From an uncultured Lachnospiraceae bacterium (lineage in GTDB: Bacteria; Bacillota; Clostridia; Lachnospirales; Lachnospiraceae): a DNA stretch of 64,000 nucleotides. The translations under genes were made by a program, and so were the position numbers. Location of the stretch: contig CAJTUB010000004.1 of assembly GCA_910579465.1 (NCBI GenBank), forward strand, positions 248,436-312,435, in the 5' to 3' direction. Under the pieces are notes generated by a model that did no database searches, was not told the origin of the DNA, and worked only from the letters and a program-made list of their open reading frames with translations. Below are positions 33,485-41,425 of this stretch, piece by piece. Each line of letters opens with the position of its first letter. The stretch's first letter is position 1.

Positions 33485-34540
33485 ATGAAAAAGTGTTTCT
33501 GGATTGGTGTATTGCTGGGGTTTGTATTTTTGTGCGCCGGCTGCAAAAAGGAGTATGCAAACGGCGAGGTTGTTGTTTTTAACTGGGGAGAATACATCGA
33601 CGAAGACGTCATTAAGATGTTTGAGGAGGAGTATGACATCGAGGTGGTCTACGACGAGTTCACCGAGAATGAGGATATGTATCCGTTAATCAATATCGGC
33701 GAGGTAAATTATGACGTTGTCTGTCCGTCGGATTATATGGTCAGCCGCATGATACAGGAGGGGCTGCTTGCAGAGTTAAACTATGATAATATTCCGAATA
33801 TCAAGAACATCGATCCGGAGTATTTAAAGAGTGCCGAGGAGTTTGACCCGGGCAACCGCTATGCGGTGCCGTACTGCTGGGGAACCGTAGGAATTCTTTA
33901 TAACAAAACGATGGTAGACGAGGAAATCACCAGCTGGTCGGCGATTTTTGACGAAAAGTATTCCCAGAATATCCTGATGATTGACAGTGTGCGCGACGGC
34001 ATGGGAATTGCGTTAAAGTATCTCGGGTATTCTATGAATACAGATAATGAGTCCGAGTTAGAAGAGGCAAAGCAGCTGTTAATCCGGCAGCGTCCGCTGG
34101 TGCAGGGCTATTTTGTAGATGAAGTGCGCAATAAGATGATTGGAGAAGAGGCAGCAATCGGTGTGATTTATTCCGGCGAGGCAATCTATACCCAGCGGGA
34201 GAATGCGGACCTCGTTTATGTCGTGCCGGAGGAAGGCTCCAATGTCTGGATTGACGGATGGGTTATTCCGAAGAATGCTAAAAATAAGGAAAACGCAGAG
34301 AAGTGGATTAACTTTATGTGCCGTGAGGATATTGCCCTGATGAACTTTGAGGAAATTACCTATTCCACGCCGAATAAAGCAGCGCGTGAGTTAATCGAGG
34401 ATGAGGATATCAAGAACAGCAAGGTTGCGTTCCCGGATGCAGAGACGTTACAGCGCTGCGAGGCATTCCGTTACCTGGAAAGCGGCGTAGAAGAGCTTTA
34501 TATGGAAAAGTGGAACGAAATGAAGGCAATGCAGAATTAG
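33485..34540 (+). CDS. potD: Polyamine-binding lipoprotein
   Basis: A 351-residue extracellular solute-binding protein. The signal peptide ends in the lipobox LCAGC, so Cys20 or so should be lipidated and anchor it to the membrane. The mature part has FNWGEYIDEDVIKMFEEEY, typical of PotD/PotF, and YDVVCPSDYMV. It delivers spermidine or putrescine to PotBC. GGAGG precedes the ATG. Confidence 0.92.
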   Translation: MKKCFWIGVLLGFVFLCAGCKKEYANGEVVVFNWGEYIDEDVIKMFEEEYDIEVVYDEFTENEDMYPLINIGEVNYDVVCPSDYMVSRMIQEGLLAELNYDNIPNIKNIDPEYLKSAEEFDPGNRYAVPYCWGTVGILYNKTMVDEEITSWSAIFDEKYSQNILMIDSVRDGMGIALKYLGYSMNTDNESELEEAKQLLIRQRPLVQGYFVDEVRNKMIGEEAAIGVIYSGEAIYTQRENADLVYVVPEEGSNVWIDGWVIPKNAKNKENAEKWINFMCREDIALMNFEEITYSTPNKAARELIEDEDIKNSKVAFPDAETLQRCEAFRYLESGVEELYMEKWNEMKAMQN

Positions 34541-34561
34541 CTTCAGAACCGGAGGAAGAGG

Positions 34562-35581
34562 ATGGCGGAATATCAGGAGCTTGAACAGCGGCTGCGTCTC
34601 CACCTGCAGAGTCAGATTACGGCGGGCAGAATCCGCGGTGCAAGGTATTGTGTTTATGTAAAGGGCAGCTTTGCGGTGAAAGGAGTCTTAGGGATGGCAG
34701 AGTCCCTGACGGAGCTCCAGTCGGTGACAAAGCTCTTTACCGCCGTTGCAGTGCTACAGTTGCAGGAAAGAGGACTGCTGCGGCTGACGGACCCGGTAGC
34801 GGGGGTTCTCCCGGAGTTTGCCGGGGAGCCCTTTTCCGGGATTACAATTCTGCACCTTCTGACGCATACCTCCGGTCTCGTGGCGCTGCCCGCTGCCTTT
34901 CCGGAGCGCGACACAGACTGGGAGACTGGAATTGACCGGGAAAATGTGGCAGGCTCCTGGATTCCTGCAATTTTGAAAAAGGGGCTGTTTTTTACGCCGG
35001 GCAGCAGATGGGAGTATTCCAAGGCAGGCTTTTGTATTCTCGGTGAAATAATACGGCGGCTGACCGGACAGAGAGCAGAGGACTACATCTGGGAGAGGAT
35101 TTTGCTGCCGTGTGAAATGAAAAAAAGCGGCTGGCGGGCAGAACCGGGTTCCATCTGGAATACGGTTCCGCAGACAGCAGCAGGACTGTTTGCGCCGGTG
35201 GAGGAGCTCGTACAGTTCGGCGTTATGCTCGCGGAGGGCGGAAGCTATAAGGGAGAAAGGATTCTTACCGAAGCCTCCCTCTGCGCGTTAGAGACGAATC
35301 AGCTTCCGGAGGGAATGCAGGATTTCTGCTGGGACCATGGCGGAAGAAGAATTGCCTACGGCGCAGGCTGTCCGGTCTATGTGCCGGGGTATGAGTCATG
35401 GACGGCAGCAGAACGCACGATTTACCATGAAGGCGCAGGCGCCTGTATGCTGCTCGTCAACCGGAAAGAGCGGCTGGCAGCGGCATGGAGCGTACCCTTT
35501 GCCGACCGGAGTGTGTGGGTGGAGGAGGCGGTCAAAGGAACCGCAGGCGTGATAGGGAGCTATCGGGCTTGCATCTGGTGA
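34562..35581 (+). CDS. Serine hydrolase, class C β-lactamase fold
   Basis: A 339-residue protein of the β-lactamase/penicillin-binding S12 family. The SxxK nucleophile motif is SVTK (about residue 56). The second motif, normally YxN, reads YSK here (EYSKAGFCILGEI). A late HEGAG may be the KTG equivalent. There is no signal peptide, so it is probably cytoplasmic; many relatives are esterases or D-aminopeptidases rather than β-lactamases. It starts 21 nt after potD, so it may be transcribed with the pot operon. Its last 37 nt or so are duplicated at 36690-36726. Confidence 0.75.
   Translation: MAEYQELEQRLRLHLQSQITAGRIRGARYCVYVKGSFAVKGVLGMAESLTELQSVTKLFTAVAVLQLQERGLLRLTDPVAGVLPEFAGEPFSGITILHLLTHTSGLVALPAAFPERDTDWETGIDRENVAGSWIPAILKKGLFFTPGSRWEYSKAGFCILGEIIRRLTGQRAEDYIWERILLPCEMKKSGWRAEPGSIWNTVPQTAAGLFAPVEELVQFGVMLAEGGSYKGERILTEASLCALETNQLPEGMQDFCWDHGGRRIAYGAGCPVYVPGYESWTAAERTIYHEGAGACMLLVNRKERLAAAWSVPFADRSVWVEEAVKGTAGVIGSYRACIW
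35527..35563 (+). repeat. 37-bp direct repeat, left copy
   Basis: It lies inside the 3′ end of the serine hydrolase gene and recurs at 36690-36726 with one mismatch (A35558 versus G36721). Together the copies bracket an AT-rich segment with two genes. Confidence 0.85.
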
Positions 35582-35613
35582 GGCAGCCCCGGCAGCTTCC
35601 TATCACGCCTGTG
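35543..35613 (+). terminator. Long hairpin at the end of the serine hydrolase gene
   Basis: GCAGGCGTGATAGGGAGCT pairs with AGCTTCCTATCACGCCTGT (two mismatches) across a 32-nt loop that includes the stop codon. It could act as a terminator, though no clear T run follows. Confidence 0.5.
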
Positions 35614-35632
35614 GGAGTGACTTCGGATAATT

Positions 35633-35917
35633 CTACTTCAGAAATTGTTCAAAAAATAGTTCGCGATATTTATTTTCTTCTTCCTCGGTTTCAAATTCAC
35701 ATTTACGTAATACTTCCTCAATCATATTCTCCGTATATTTTTTCTCAAGGATGATTTTCTGTTCTTCGGTAATGGAAGCATTGGTAATTAGTTCATCTGA
35801 ATCGAATTGATTTGAAGCATTCGCATTAACCGGAAGGTGATTGTATCCCATAATAATGCCTAAAATGGCAAGTCCGCTTACGATAGTAATAACACAGAGT
35901 TTTTTCTTGTTTTTCAT
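35633..35917 (-). CDS. Small membrane-anchored hypothetical protein
   Basis: A 94-residue protein. A Lys-rich start and one hydrophobic helix (KLCVITIVSGLAILGIIMGY) form a membrane anchor or uncleaved signal. An acidic, Glu-rich helical tail follows. GAGGAGG precedes the ATG, and it lies 14 nt after the next gene upstream, so the two are a unit. The segment is clearly more AT-rich than its surroundings and lies between the 37-bp direct repeats. The function is unknown. Confidence 0.6.
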   Translation of the reverse strand: MKNKKKLCVITIVSGLAILGIIMGYNHLPVNANASNQFDSDELITNASITEEQKIILEKKYTENMIEEVLRKCEFETEEEENKYRELFFEQFLK

Positions 35918-35931
35918 TTGAGTGACCTCCT

Positions 35932-36549
35932 CTAATATACTTGTTCGATTGTGACCGTTGGTTTTGTGTCCATCTTATAAATTGACACAGAACATGCGAA
36001 TTTATACTCAACATCTAGCTTAGTGCAATAAACATAGCTATACCCAATTGAAACAGAACCGTCAGTATTACATAATCCCTTAAAATCATAGGAAACATTC
36101 CAGCCGGACTGATGAGGAGTGGCTTCTGTTCTCATACGATACAAATGTACTTTACCGTCATTGTATATATATACTTCACCAGAAACTTCTATTGTGAGAA
36201 ATTTGACTAACTTATTTCCCCATAATGTTGTTGTATTAATTATTTTAGTATACGAATAAGGAACAACTTCATAATCAGCAGCACTTAAAGTTATTAATTC
36301 AATAATATTATCAGGAGTATCAGATGTACAGAATAAAGTAGTATTATCGTCTAATGGAATTCTGGATTTTAATGCAGTAACAATCTTACTATCGGCAACA
36401 ATTAACTTATCATTACCTTTCAGATTCTCAATATTCTTTTCTTGGAAACCGGAAACGTTAAACTCAGATGCGTAAGCTTTTTTCGCATTAATAAAAGTAC
36501 CTACCAATAATAAAAACAAAATCAATGTTTTTTTGTAAAAAGATTTCAA
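35932..36549 (-). CDS. Secreted hypothetical protein in an AT-rich island
   Basis: A 205-residue protein with a signal peptide (KKTLILFLLLVGTFINAKKAYAS, cleavage near residue 28). The mature part is β-rich with many Thr, Val and Tyr and two well-separated cysteines. I recognise no family. Codon use is strongly AT-biased compared with neighbours at about 50% GC, which suggests transfer. GGAGGGG lies just upstream of the start. It precedes the 94-residue membrane gene in a two-gene unit. Confidence 0.65.
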   Translation of the reverse strand: MKSFYKKTLILFLLLVGTFINAKKAYASEFNVSGFQEKNIENLKGNDKLIVADSKIVTALKSRIPLDDNTTLFCTSDTPDNIIELITLSAADYEVVPYSYTKIINTTTLWGNKLVKFLTIEVSGEVYIYNDGKVHLYRMRTEATPHQSGWNVSYDFKGLCNTDGSVSIGYSYVYCTKLDVEYKFACSVSIYKMDTKPTVTIEQVY

Positions 36550-36651
36550 GATTTCCCCTCCTAACTATGTATATGTTACATCAAAAAACTGGTAACAATT
36601 TACAATTGTATAATATCATGTAAAAAAATAATTGTCAATACTAAGTGACTT

Positions 36652-36694
36652 GAGTTTCCGCATTTTTTAGCGACTTTAGAGGTCCCGGCGGCGG
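36652..36694 (+). repeat. Solo end of the large palindrome family
   Basis: GAGTTTCCGCATTTTTTAGC followed by GACTTTAGAGGTCCCGG. This matches the distal right arm of palindrome copy B (complementary strand) for about 40 nt, with no core. It abuts the right 37-bp direct repeat. Confidence 0.7.
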
Positions 36695-36726
36695 TCAAAG
36701 GAACCGCAGGCGTGATAGGGGGCTAT
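36690..36726 (+). repeat. 37-bp direct repeat, right copy
   Basis: 36 of 37 bases match 35527-35563. It overlaps the stop codon of the Fpg-like gene. Confidence 0.85.
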
Positions 36727-37547
36727 TTCTTCTGACAGTGTTCACAATAATATACTGTTCCGCCTAAGAAGCTTGCCTTATGGATTTCATTGCCGCATCT
36801 GGTGCATGGCTCAAATAAGGAGTGTTTGCTTAACTGGGTAATATAGCCTCCTTTTTGTCCAAATAAGTCTTTCTCTGTATCCCGTCCGCCTTGTTCGCAC
36901 ATTTCCTTCAGGAGTTTCCTTACCGAAGTATATAACGCCGTAAAGTCTGCTTCGGAAGCCTCTCTCATGTCAAAGCGCGGGTCGATTCCGGCATCCCACA
37001 GAATATCCTGCAATACGCCGTTCCCAAGACCCGGTATTCTTTGCTCCGTGGCAAGGAACGCCTTTGCGGATAATTTTTTATGATTCCCCGGATAAAGGCT
37101 CCGGAAGTATGCAAAGGTAAATTCATCGCATAGCGGGTTTAGCTTCGTGCTGGAGGAAAGATAATAGCCCTCCGTACAGGTCCCCTTCGGAACAATATAG
37201 ATGAAGCCGTACATTTGTATGGATACAAAAACGGCGGTCCCGTCATCAAAGTAAATGGCAAGCTGATGCTTTTTCGGAAAGTCCTTTTTCTCCTCATAAT
37301 ATCTTGGATAGGCGCCGTCGGCAAACACCAGCATACAGTCCTCCGTATCCATTTCAATCATACCGCCATGGTAGGCGGCATTCATAATGGTTTGTCCTTC
37401 CAATAACTCTCCATAGCTCTGAATCTCGCCATGAAAGAATGCAAAACGGTGAGGGGTGTGTAATACTTCAATCCGGCTTATTACTTTTCCTGTCAGACTT
37501 TCTGCAATCTGGCGGGATATCGTGTAGCTTTCTGGTAATTCTAACAT
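36723..37547 (-). CDS. Fpg/Nei-like DNA glycosylase lacking the catalytic proline
   Basis: A 274-residue protein of the formamidopyrimidine-DNA glycosylase fold, with a helix-two-turn-helix region (QRIPGLGNGVLQDILWDAGI) and a C-terminal zinc finger CTRCGNEI…YYCEHC. True Fpg/Nei enzymes start MPEL, and the free Pro2 is the nucleophile. Here the start is MLELPES, so Pro2 is Leu, while Glu3 is kept. The start is firm: AGGAGG lies upstream. It may bind damaged or specific DNA, or use another nucleophile. Members of this variant group are often annotated endonuclease VIII. Confidence 0.78.
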   Translation of the reverse strand: MLELPESYTISRQIAESLTGKVISRIEVLHTPHRFAFFHGEIQSYGELLEGQTIMNAAYHGGMIEMDTEDCMLVFADGAYPRYYEEKKDFPKKHQLAIYFDDGTAVFVSIQMYGFIYIVPKGTCTEGYYLSSSTKLNPLCDEFTFAYFRSLYPGNHKKLSAKAFLATEQRIPGLGNGVLQDILWDAGIDPRFDMREASEADFTALYTSVRKLLKEMCEQGGRDTEKDLFGQKGGYITQLSKHSLFEPCTRCGNEIHKASFLGGTVYYCEHCQKK

Positions 37548-37590
37548 ATTCGTTCCTCCTGGCTAAAGGTTATTCCGATGGAATCTGACA

Positions 37591-37720
37591 ACATTATACC
37601 ATGTGCGTTGCACATGATATCCCTCCGGGGGATGCGCACGATTCGCATTTGAATTTTATCCTCCCTTACGGTCGGATGCGAATCGGCGCAGGTATAATGC
37701 CTTGCAGACATTATACCATG
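37591..37720. repeat. Structured intergenic repeat, family 2, copy 2
   Basis: The core CTCCGGGGGATGCGCACG, ATTCGCAT … ATGCGAATCGGCGCAGG matches the 4.9-kb copy, but the outer arms differ. Here they are ATGTGC/GCACAT and GGTATAATG/CATTATACC. ACATTATACCATG occurs at 37591-37603 and again at 37708-37720 as a 13-bp direct repeat. Read on the minus strand, the proximal copy gives TGGTATAAT, a likely extended -10 for the Fpg-like gene. Confidence 0.6.
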
Positions 37721-37754
37721 TTTTATTTCTTTTGTATATTTCTTATTTTCTCTT

Positions 37755-37815
37755 GAGTTTCCGCATCTTTTAGTGCTGTCGGGACACAAAAGGCATATGC
37801 AAAATGTGGAAACTC
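37755..37815. repeat. Miniature member of the large palindrome family
   Basis: A 61-nt palindrome: GAGTTTCCGCATCTTTT at one end and AAAATGTGGAAACTC at the other. Its complement follows the outer arms of palindrome copy B (TTTCCACATTTTG, TGTGTCCCG, GACAGYAC) but has no conserved core. Confidence 0.65.
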
Positions 37816-37825
37816 CGCTTCTTGT

Positions 37826-37927
37826 TTCCCGGCAGTTTTCTTTCTAATTCGCTTCTAACGCGAATTCTTGTCCCGAATTTCGTTATTGATGCCGTTTGTA
37901 AGAGTGGATATAATAGAACAAAGCAGG
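37826..37927 (+). repeat. Promoter-carrying repeat, copy 1
   Basis: It matches 60425-60523 in order: CCGGCAGTTTTCTTT, CGCGAA, TTGTCCCG, TGCCGTTTGTAAGAG, GGATATAATAGAACAA. It contains TTGATG (37886-37891), a 17-nt spacer and TATAAT (37909-37914), giving a promoter for the HTH-methyltransferase gene. Confidence 0.7.
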
Positions 37928-37940
37928 AAAGGAGGAGACG

Positions 37941-39038
37941 ATGGAGCGACAGATCAGAATCAGCATTAAGGAGCTGCGCAGACAGCGGGGAATGACGCAG
38001 AAGGAGCTCGCGGAGAAAATGCAGGTTTCCTTTCAGACAGTCAGTAAATGGGAAACCGGGGTCAATATGCCGGATATCACACACCTTCCGAAGCTGGCGG
38101 GGATTTTCGGCGTCAGTACGGACGTTATTCTCGGACTGGAAGCATTGGCTGAGAAGCCGGACTGGCGTAAGTTTGACGGCGCCGATTATTGGAATGAAAA
38201 CCGGGAGCTGTACCGGATATGGAAGTCTCTGTATTGGAACGAGGATTATTTTTCTTTTCTGGTCAGGGAGGTCTGGAAGCTTGACCGGCCGGTGGATATT
38301 CTGGATTTTGGCTGTGGCTTTGGTTTTCTCGGAAGCAGGTTTCTTCCGCTGGTGCCGGAGGGGAGCAGCTATACGGGAATCGAGCTGGACCCGGATGAGC
38401 TGGCGCGGGCAGAGAAGTTTTTTCAGACTACCTCCTACCAGTACCGGTTTATCAAAGAGGATGTATACGCTTACCAGCCGGAGAAAAAGTATGATGTGGT
38501 GGTGGCGTTGTACCTGTTATCCTATGTCAGACATCCGGAGCAGCTTTTAGAGAAGATGAAAGCATCCCTGAAACCGGGCGGTATGCTGCTGTTAATTGAT
38601 TCTAACATGGAGGTGGAGCAGGCAGGCTACTTTTCGGGACTGGAAAAGGAGGAAAACGGCTGCAGGCGTCCGGACTTTACCGGGATATGGGAAAATGAGG
38701 CTGCGCACTGCGAGCGGGATTACCGTATGGGAACGAAGCTGCCGTATCTTTTAAAAAAGTGCGGCATGAAAAACATAGAAGCGCGCATCAGCGACAAGGT
38801 AATCGTGTATGACCCTGATGATGAAACGAAAAGGGAAATGAACGAAATATTCCGCTATGTGTATGAGCATGAATACTCTTTTAGGGAAGGGATCGGGTAT
38901 TTTCTTGCGCGCGGCGCCGGATATCAGGAAGCATGTATTTATCTGGATTATTACAGGAAAACAAAAGACTATTTTGATTCTGCGGAAGCCTTTGCCGTAA
39001 AGACCTCAGGACTGTATTTTGTGTATGCGGGGCTGTGA
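37941..39038 (+). CDS. XRE-type HTH / SAM methyltransferase fusion
   Basis: A 365-residue protein. Residues about 5-65 form a Cro/CI helix-turn-helix (GMTQKELAEKMQVSFQTVSK), and about 95-240 a class I methyltransferase with motif I ILDFGCGFGFLG and YDVVVALYLLSYV. The C-terminal 120 residues are unassigned. The fusion suggests a regulator that binds or modifies a small molecule, or one that links DNA binding to methylation. Its promoter lies in a dispersed repeat that also drives a LysR gene at 60.6 kb. GGAGGAG lies upstream of the ATG. Confidence 0.8.
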   Translation: MERQIRISIKELRRQRGMTQKELAEKMQVSFQTVSKWETGVNMPDITHLPKLAGIFGVSTDVILGLEALAEKPDWRKFDGADYWNENRELYRIWKSLYWNEDYFSFLVREVWKLDRPVDILDFGCGFGFLGSRFLPLVPEGSSYTGIELDPDELARAEKFFQTTSYQYRFIKEDVYAYQPEKKYDVVVALYLLSYVRHPEQLLEKMKASLKPGGMLLLIDSNMEVEQAGYFSGLEKEENGCRRPDFTGIWENEAAHCERDYRMGTKLPYLLKKCGMKNIEARISDKVIVYDPDDETKREMNEIFRYVYEHEYSFREGIGYFLARGAGYQEACIYLDYYRKTKDYFDSAEAFAVKTSGLYFVYAGL

Positions 39039-39076
39039 CAGGAAAGTCTGGCGAGGCAAAAGAAAGGGAGAATGTA

Positions 39077-39568
39077 ATGATATCGTTAAGATTAATGGAA
39101 GATACAATGGAAGACTATACAGCCATGCAGAAGTGGTTTTCAGAGCCGGAGCTCCAAGCCTTTGTATGGTGCGATGAAAAGGGAGAGCCGCCGGTTCCGT
39201 TAGAGAGGATTATTGAGAAATACGGTTCCAGAATAAAAAATCCGACGGATGTATTCCCGTATTTTATTTTAAAAGGCGATGAACCAATTGGTTTTATTCA
39301 ATATTATATAAAGGATGAAGCGTCAATCGGGCTGGATATGTGGATCGGGATTTTAAAAGAAAGAAATCATGGTTATGGGACGGAGGCATTGAAGCAGATG
39401 GTAGAGCTGATACATAAAAGGCATCCGCAGGTAAAGGAAGTTTTTATTGACCCCGAAGTAGAAAATAAACGTGCCATAAAATGTTACCAGAAGGCAGGCT
39501 TCAAAGATTTTGGCAAATTTATGGATGAAGACCTTGATCCGTGTCTCTTGTTAAAAATAGTTTTTTAA
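39077..39568 (+). CDS. GNAT acetyltransferase, AAC(6′)-like
   Basis: A 163-residue N-acetyltransferase. LDMWIGILKERNHGYGTEAL is the acetyl-CoA binding motif A, and VFIDPEVENKRAIKCYQKAGF completes the fold. The layout resembles aminoglycoside 6′-acetyltransferases and related RimJ/RimL types, so resistance is possible but not shown. ATG 39077 follows GGGAG with 6 nt; the upstream in-frame extension lacks a ribosome site. It starts 39 nt after the HTH-methyltransferase gene. Confidence 0.75.
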   Translation: MISLRLMEDTMEDYTAMQKWFSEPELQAFVWCDEKGEPPVPLERIIEKYGSRIKNPTDVFPYFILKGDEPIGFIQYYIKDEASIGLDMWIGILKERNHGYGTEALKQMVELIHKRHPQVKEVFIDPEVENKRAIKCYQKAGFKDFGKFMDEDLDPCLLLKIVF

Positions 39569-39598
39569 CAGGCGCTGTGCCAGACGAAAGGAAGCAAT

Positions 39599-41425
39599 AT
39601 GAAAAAAGAAAAGGGTTTTACGAAGCGGATTCTGAAAAACAATAGTTATGCCATAAAAGAGGCAATGAAGCTTTCGAAAAAGAGAGTGCTGTGCTCTTTT
39701 CTGAAACGTCTGACAGAATACTTTTTATGGGTGTTTTACAGCGCCTTTTTTGTCCGGTTTATATTGGACGCGATTGAGCAGGAGAGACCTTTGAAGGAAA
39801 TTATCACTGCCATTCTGTTGATTGGCGGAGGGAGCCTGCTTTTGGAATTGTTTTTGTACTATTGTGATAATGTGCTGTTTCCGTCCTGGGATATCCAGAT
39901 TTTTCACCAGCTATATAATAAGCTGTACCAGAAAGCCGAAAACGTGGAAATCGGCTGCTACGAGGACCGGGAGTTTTACGATAAGTTTTCTGCGGCGTTG
40001 GATGATATGGGGACGAAGCTGTGCCAGTGTATTGACAATATGAGTACGGTAGTCAGCGGAACCATTGGCGGCGTGCTTGCCTGCTATACGATGATTGCCA
40101 TCGACCCCTGGACGGTTTTGTTTCTGGTTGCGCCTTTTTTGGGAAACTTTCTGTTCGCCCCTAAGATGAATCAGATTTCTTATAAACGTTACCGGGACGG
40201 CGTGCCCTTTGAAAGAAGGATAAGCTATGTAAACCGTGTCATGTATTTAAAGGAGTATGCAAAGGAGTTCCGGCTCTCCGATATCTATCATGTCGTCGGG
40301 GACCGGTACGAACAGGCGGCAGAGGGAAAGGCAGGAATCTGGAAGCCGTATTTTAAAAGGGCGTTTCCGACAGGAATGCTGCAATACATTTTTTCCTATA
40401 TGGTAATTTTTGAAGGTATTCTGCTCTATGGGGCATATCAGGCGCTCGTTCCGGCAGCGCCGCGGATTACCTTTTCGGAGATGGCGGTGCTGACCAGTGT
40501 TATGATTACGGCATCGTGGGTCTGGGTACAGGTCATCAATGCGGTCAACCGGAGCACTGAAAACAGCCTTCTGGTCGACCATCTGCGGGAGTTTCTTGCC
40601 CATGAGGAAAAGATTCCGGAGGACTGGGAAGGAATCCTCCCGGAGCCGGAGGTCCGCCTGATTGAGTTTTCCCATGTAAGCTTTTCCTATAAAGACGGCA
40701 CCCCGGTGCTGGAGGATGTTTCGTTTTGTGTGGAGGCCGGGAAAAGTCTGGTACTGGCAGGACATAACGGTGCCGGGAAGAGTACGGTTATCAAGCTGCT
40801 TCTGCGTCTTTATGAGCCGGATAAGGGAGTCATCCGGGTCAATCAGCGGGATATCCGCGAGTATAACCTTGCCGCATACCGCAGGCTGTTTGCCTGTGCC
40901 TTCCAGGACGGTGCCGTGATGCCCGGAACTGTCCGCTACAATGTGCTTATGGGACGGGAGGGAAGCGATGAGGAGGTGATAGCTGCATTAAGAAAAGCGG
41001 GGATTTATGAAAAGGTACAAAAGCTTCCGCTCGGCCTGGATACCCCGCTGACAAAGGAGTTTGATGAAAACGGGGCATTGCTTTCAGGGGGAGAATGCCA
41101 GAAAATACTGGTAGCAAGGGCGTTTGCAACGCCGTCCTCTGTTGCAGTGTTTGACGAGCCGTCCTCGGCGCTTGACCCCATTGCCGAGAACGAGCTGCTT
41201 TCCGGTATCCTGCGGGAAACGCAGGGGAAGACGACCCTTCTGATTTCCCACCGTCTTTCCTGTGCAAAAGAAGCTGATGCCGTGCTTTTATTTGAAAACG
41301 GAAGGAAGGCGGAGGAGGGAACACATCAGGCGCTGATGGAGAAGAATGGAAGCTATGCAAAGATGTACCGGGTGCAGGAAAGAAATTATTTTGCACTGGA
41401 GGAAGGACAGGAGGTGGCATTCTGA
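39599..41425 (+). CDS. ABC exporter half-transporter, pair 1 subunit A
   Basis: A 608-residue fused permease-ATPase with six N-terminal helices (about 35-310) and a nucleotide-binding domain. Walker A is GHNGAGKST, the signature LSGGECQK, Walker B VFDEPSSALDP, and the H-loop ISHRLS. All catalytic residues look intact. It shares its stop A with the next start (TGATG), so a heterodimer is expected. It is a close relative of the gene at 47106. No C39 peptidase domain is present. The substrate is unknown; the neighbouring sensor kinase suggests an antimicrobial peptide or signal peptide. Confidence 0.85.
   Translation: MKKEKGFTKRILKNNSYAIKEAMKLSKKRVLCSFLKRLTEYFLWVFYSAFFVRFILDAIEQERPLKEIITAILLIGGGSLLLELFLYYCDNVLFPSWDIQIFHQLYNKLYQKAENVEIGCYEDREFYDKFSAALDDMGTKLCQCIDNMSTVVSGTIGGVLACYTMIAIDPWTVLFLVAPFLGNFLFAPKMNQISYKRYRDGVPFERRISYVNRVMYLKEYAKEFRLSDIYHVVGDRYEQAAEGKAGIWKPYFKRAFPTGMLQYIFSYMVIFEGILLYGAYQALVPAAPRITFSEMAVLTSVMITASWVWVQVINAVNRSTENSLLVDHLREFLAHEEKIPEDWEGILPEPEVRLIEFSHVSFSYKDGTPVLEDVSFCVEAGKSLVLAGHNGAGKSTVIKLLLRLYEPDKGVIRVNQRDIREYNLAAYRRLFACAFQDGAVMPGTVRYNVLMGREGSDEEVIAALRKAGIYEKVQKLPLGLDTPLTKEFDENGALLSGGECQKILVARAFATPSSVAVFDEPSSALDPIAENELLSGILRETQGKTTLLISHRLSCAKEADAVLLFENGRKAEEGTHQALMEKNGSYAKMYRVQERNYFALEEGQEVAF

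Noticed and set aside
35527..36726. Complete integrative element
   Set aside because: No integrase, recombinase or mobilisation gene lies between the direct repeats, so only a cassette-like island can be claimed.
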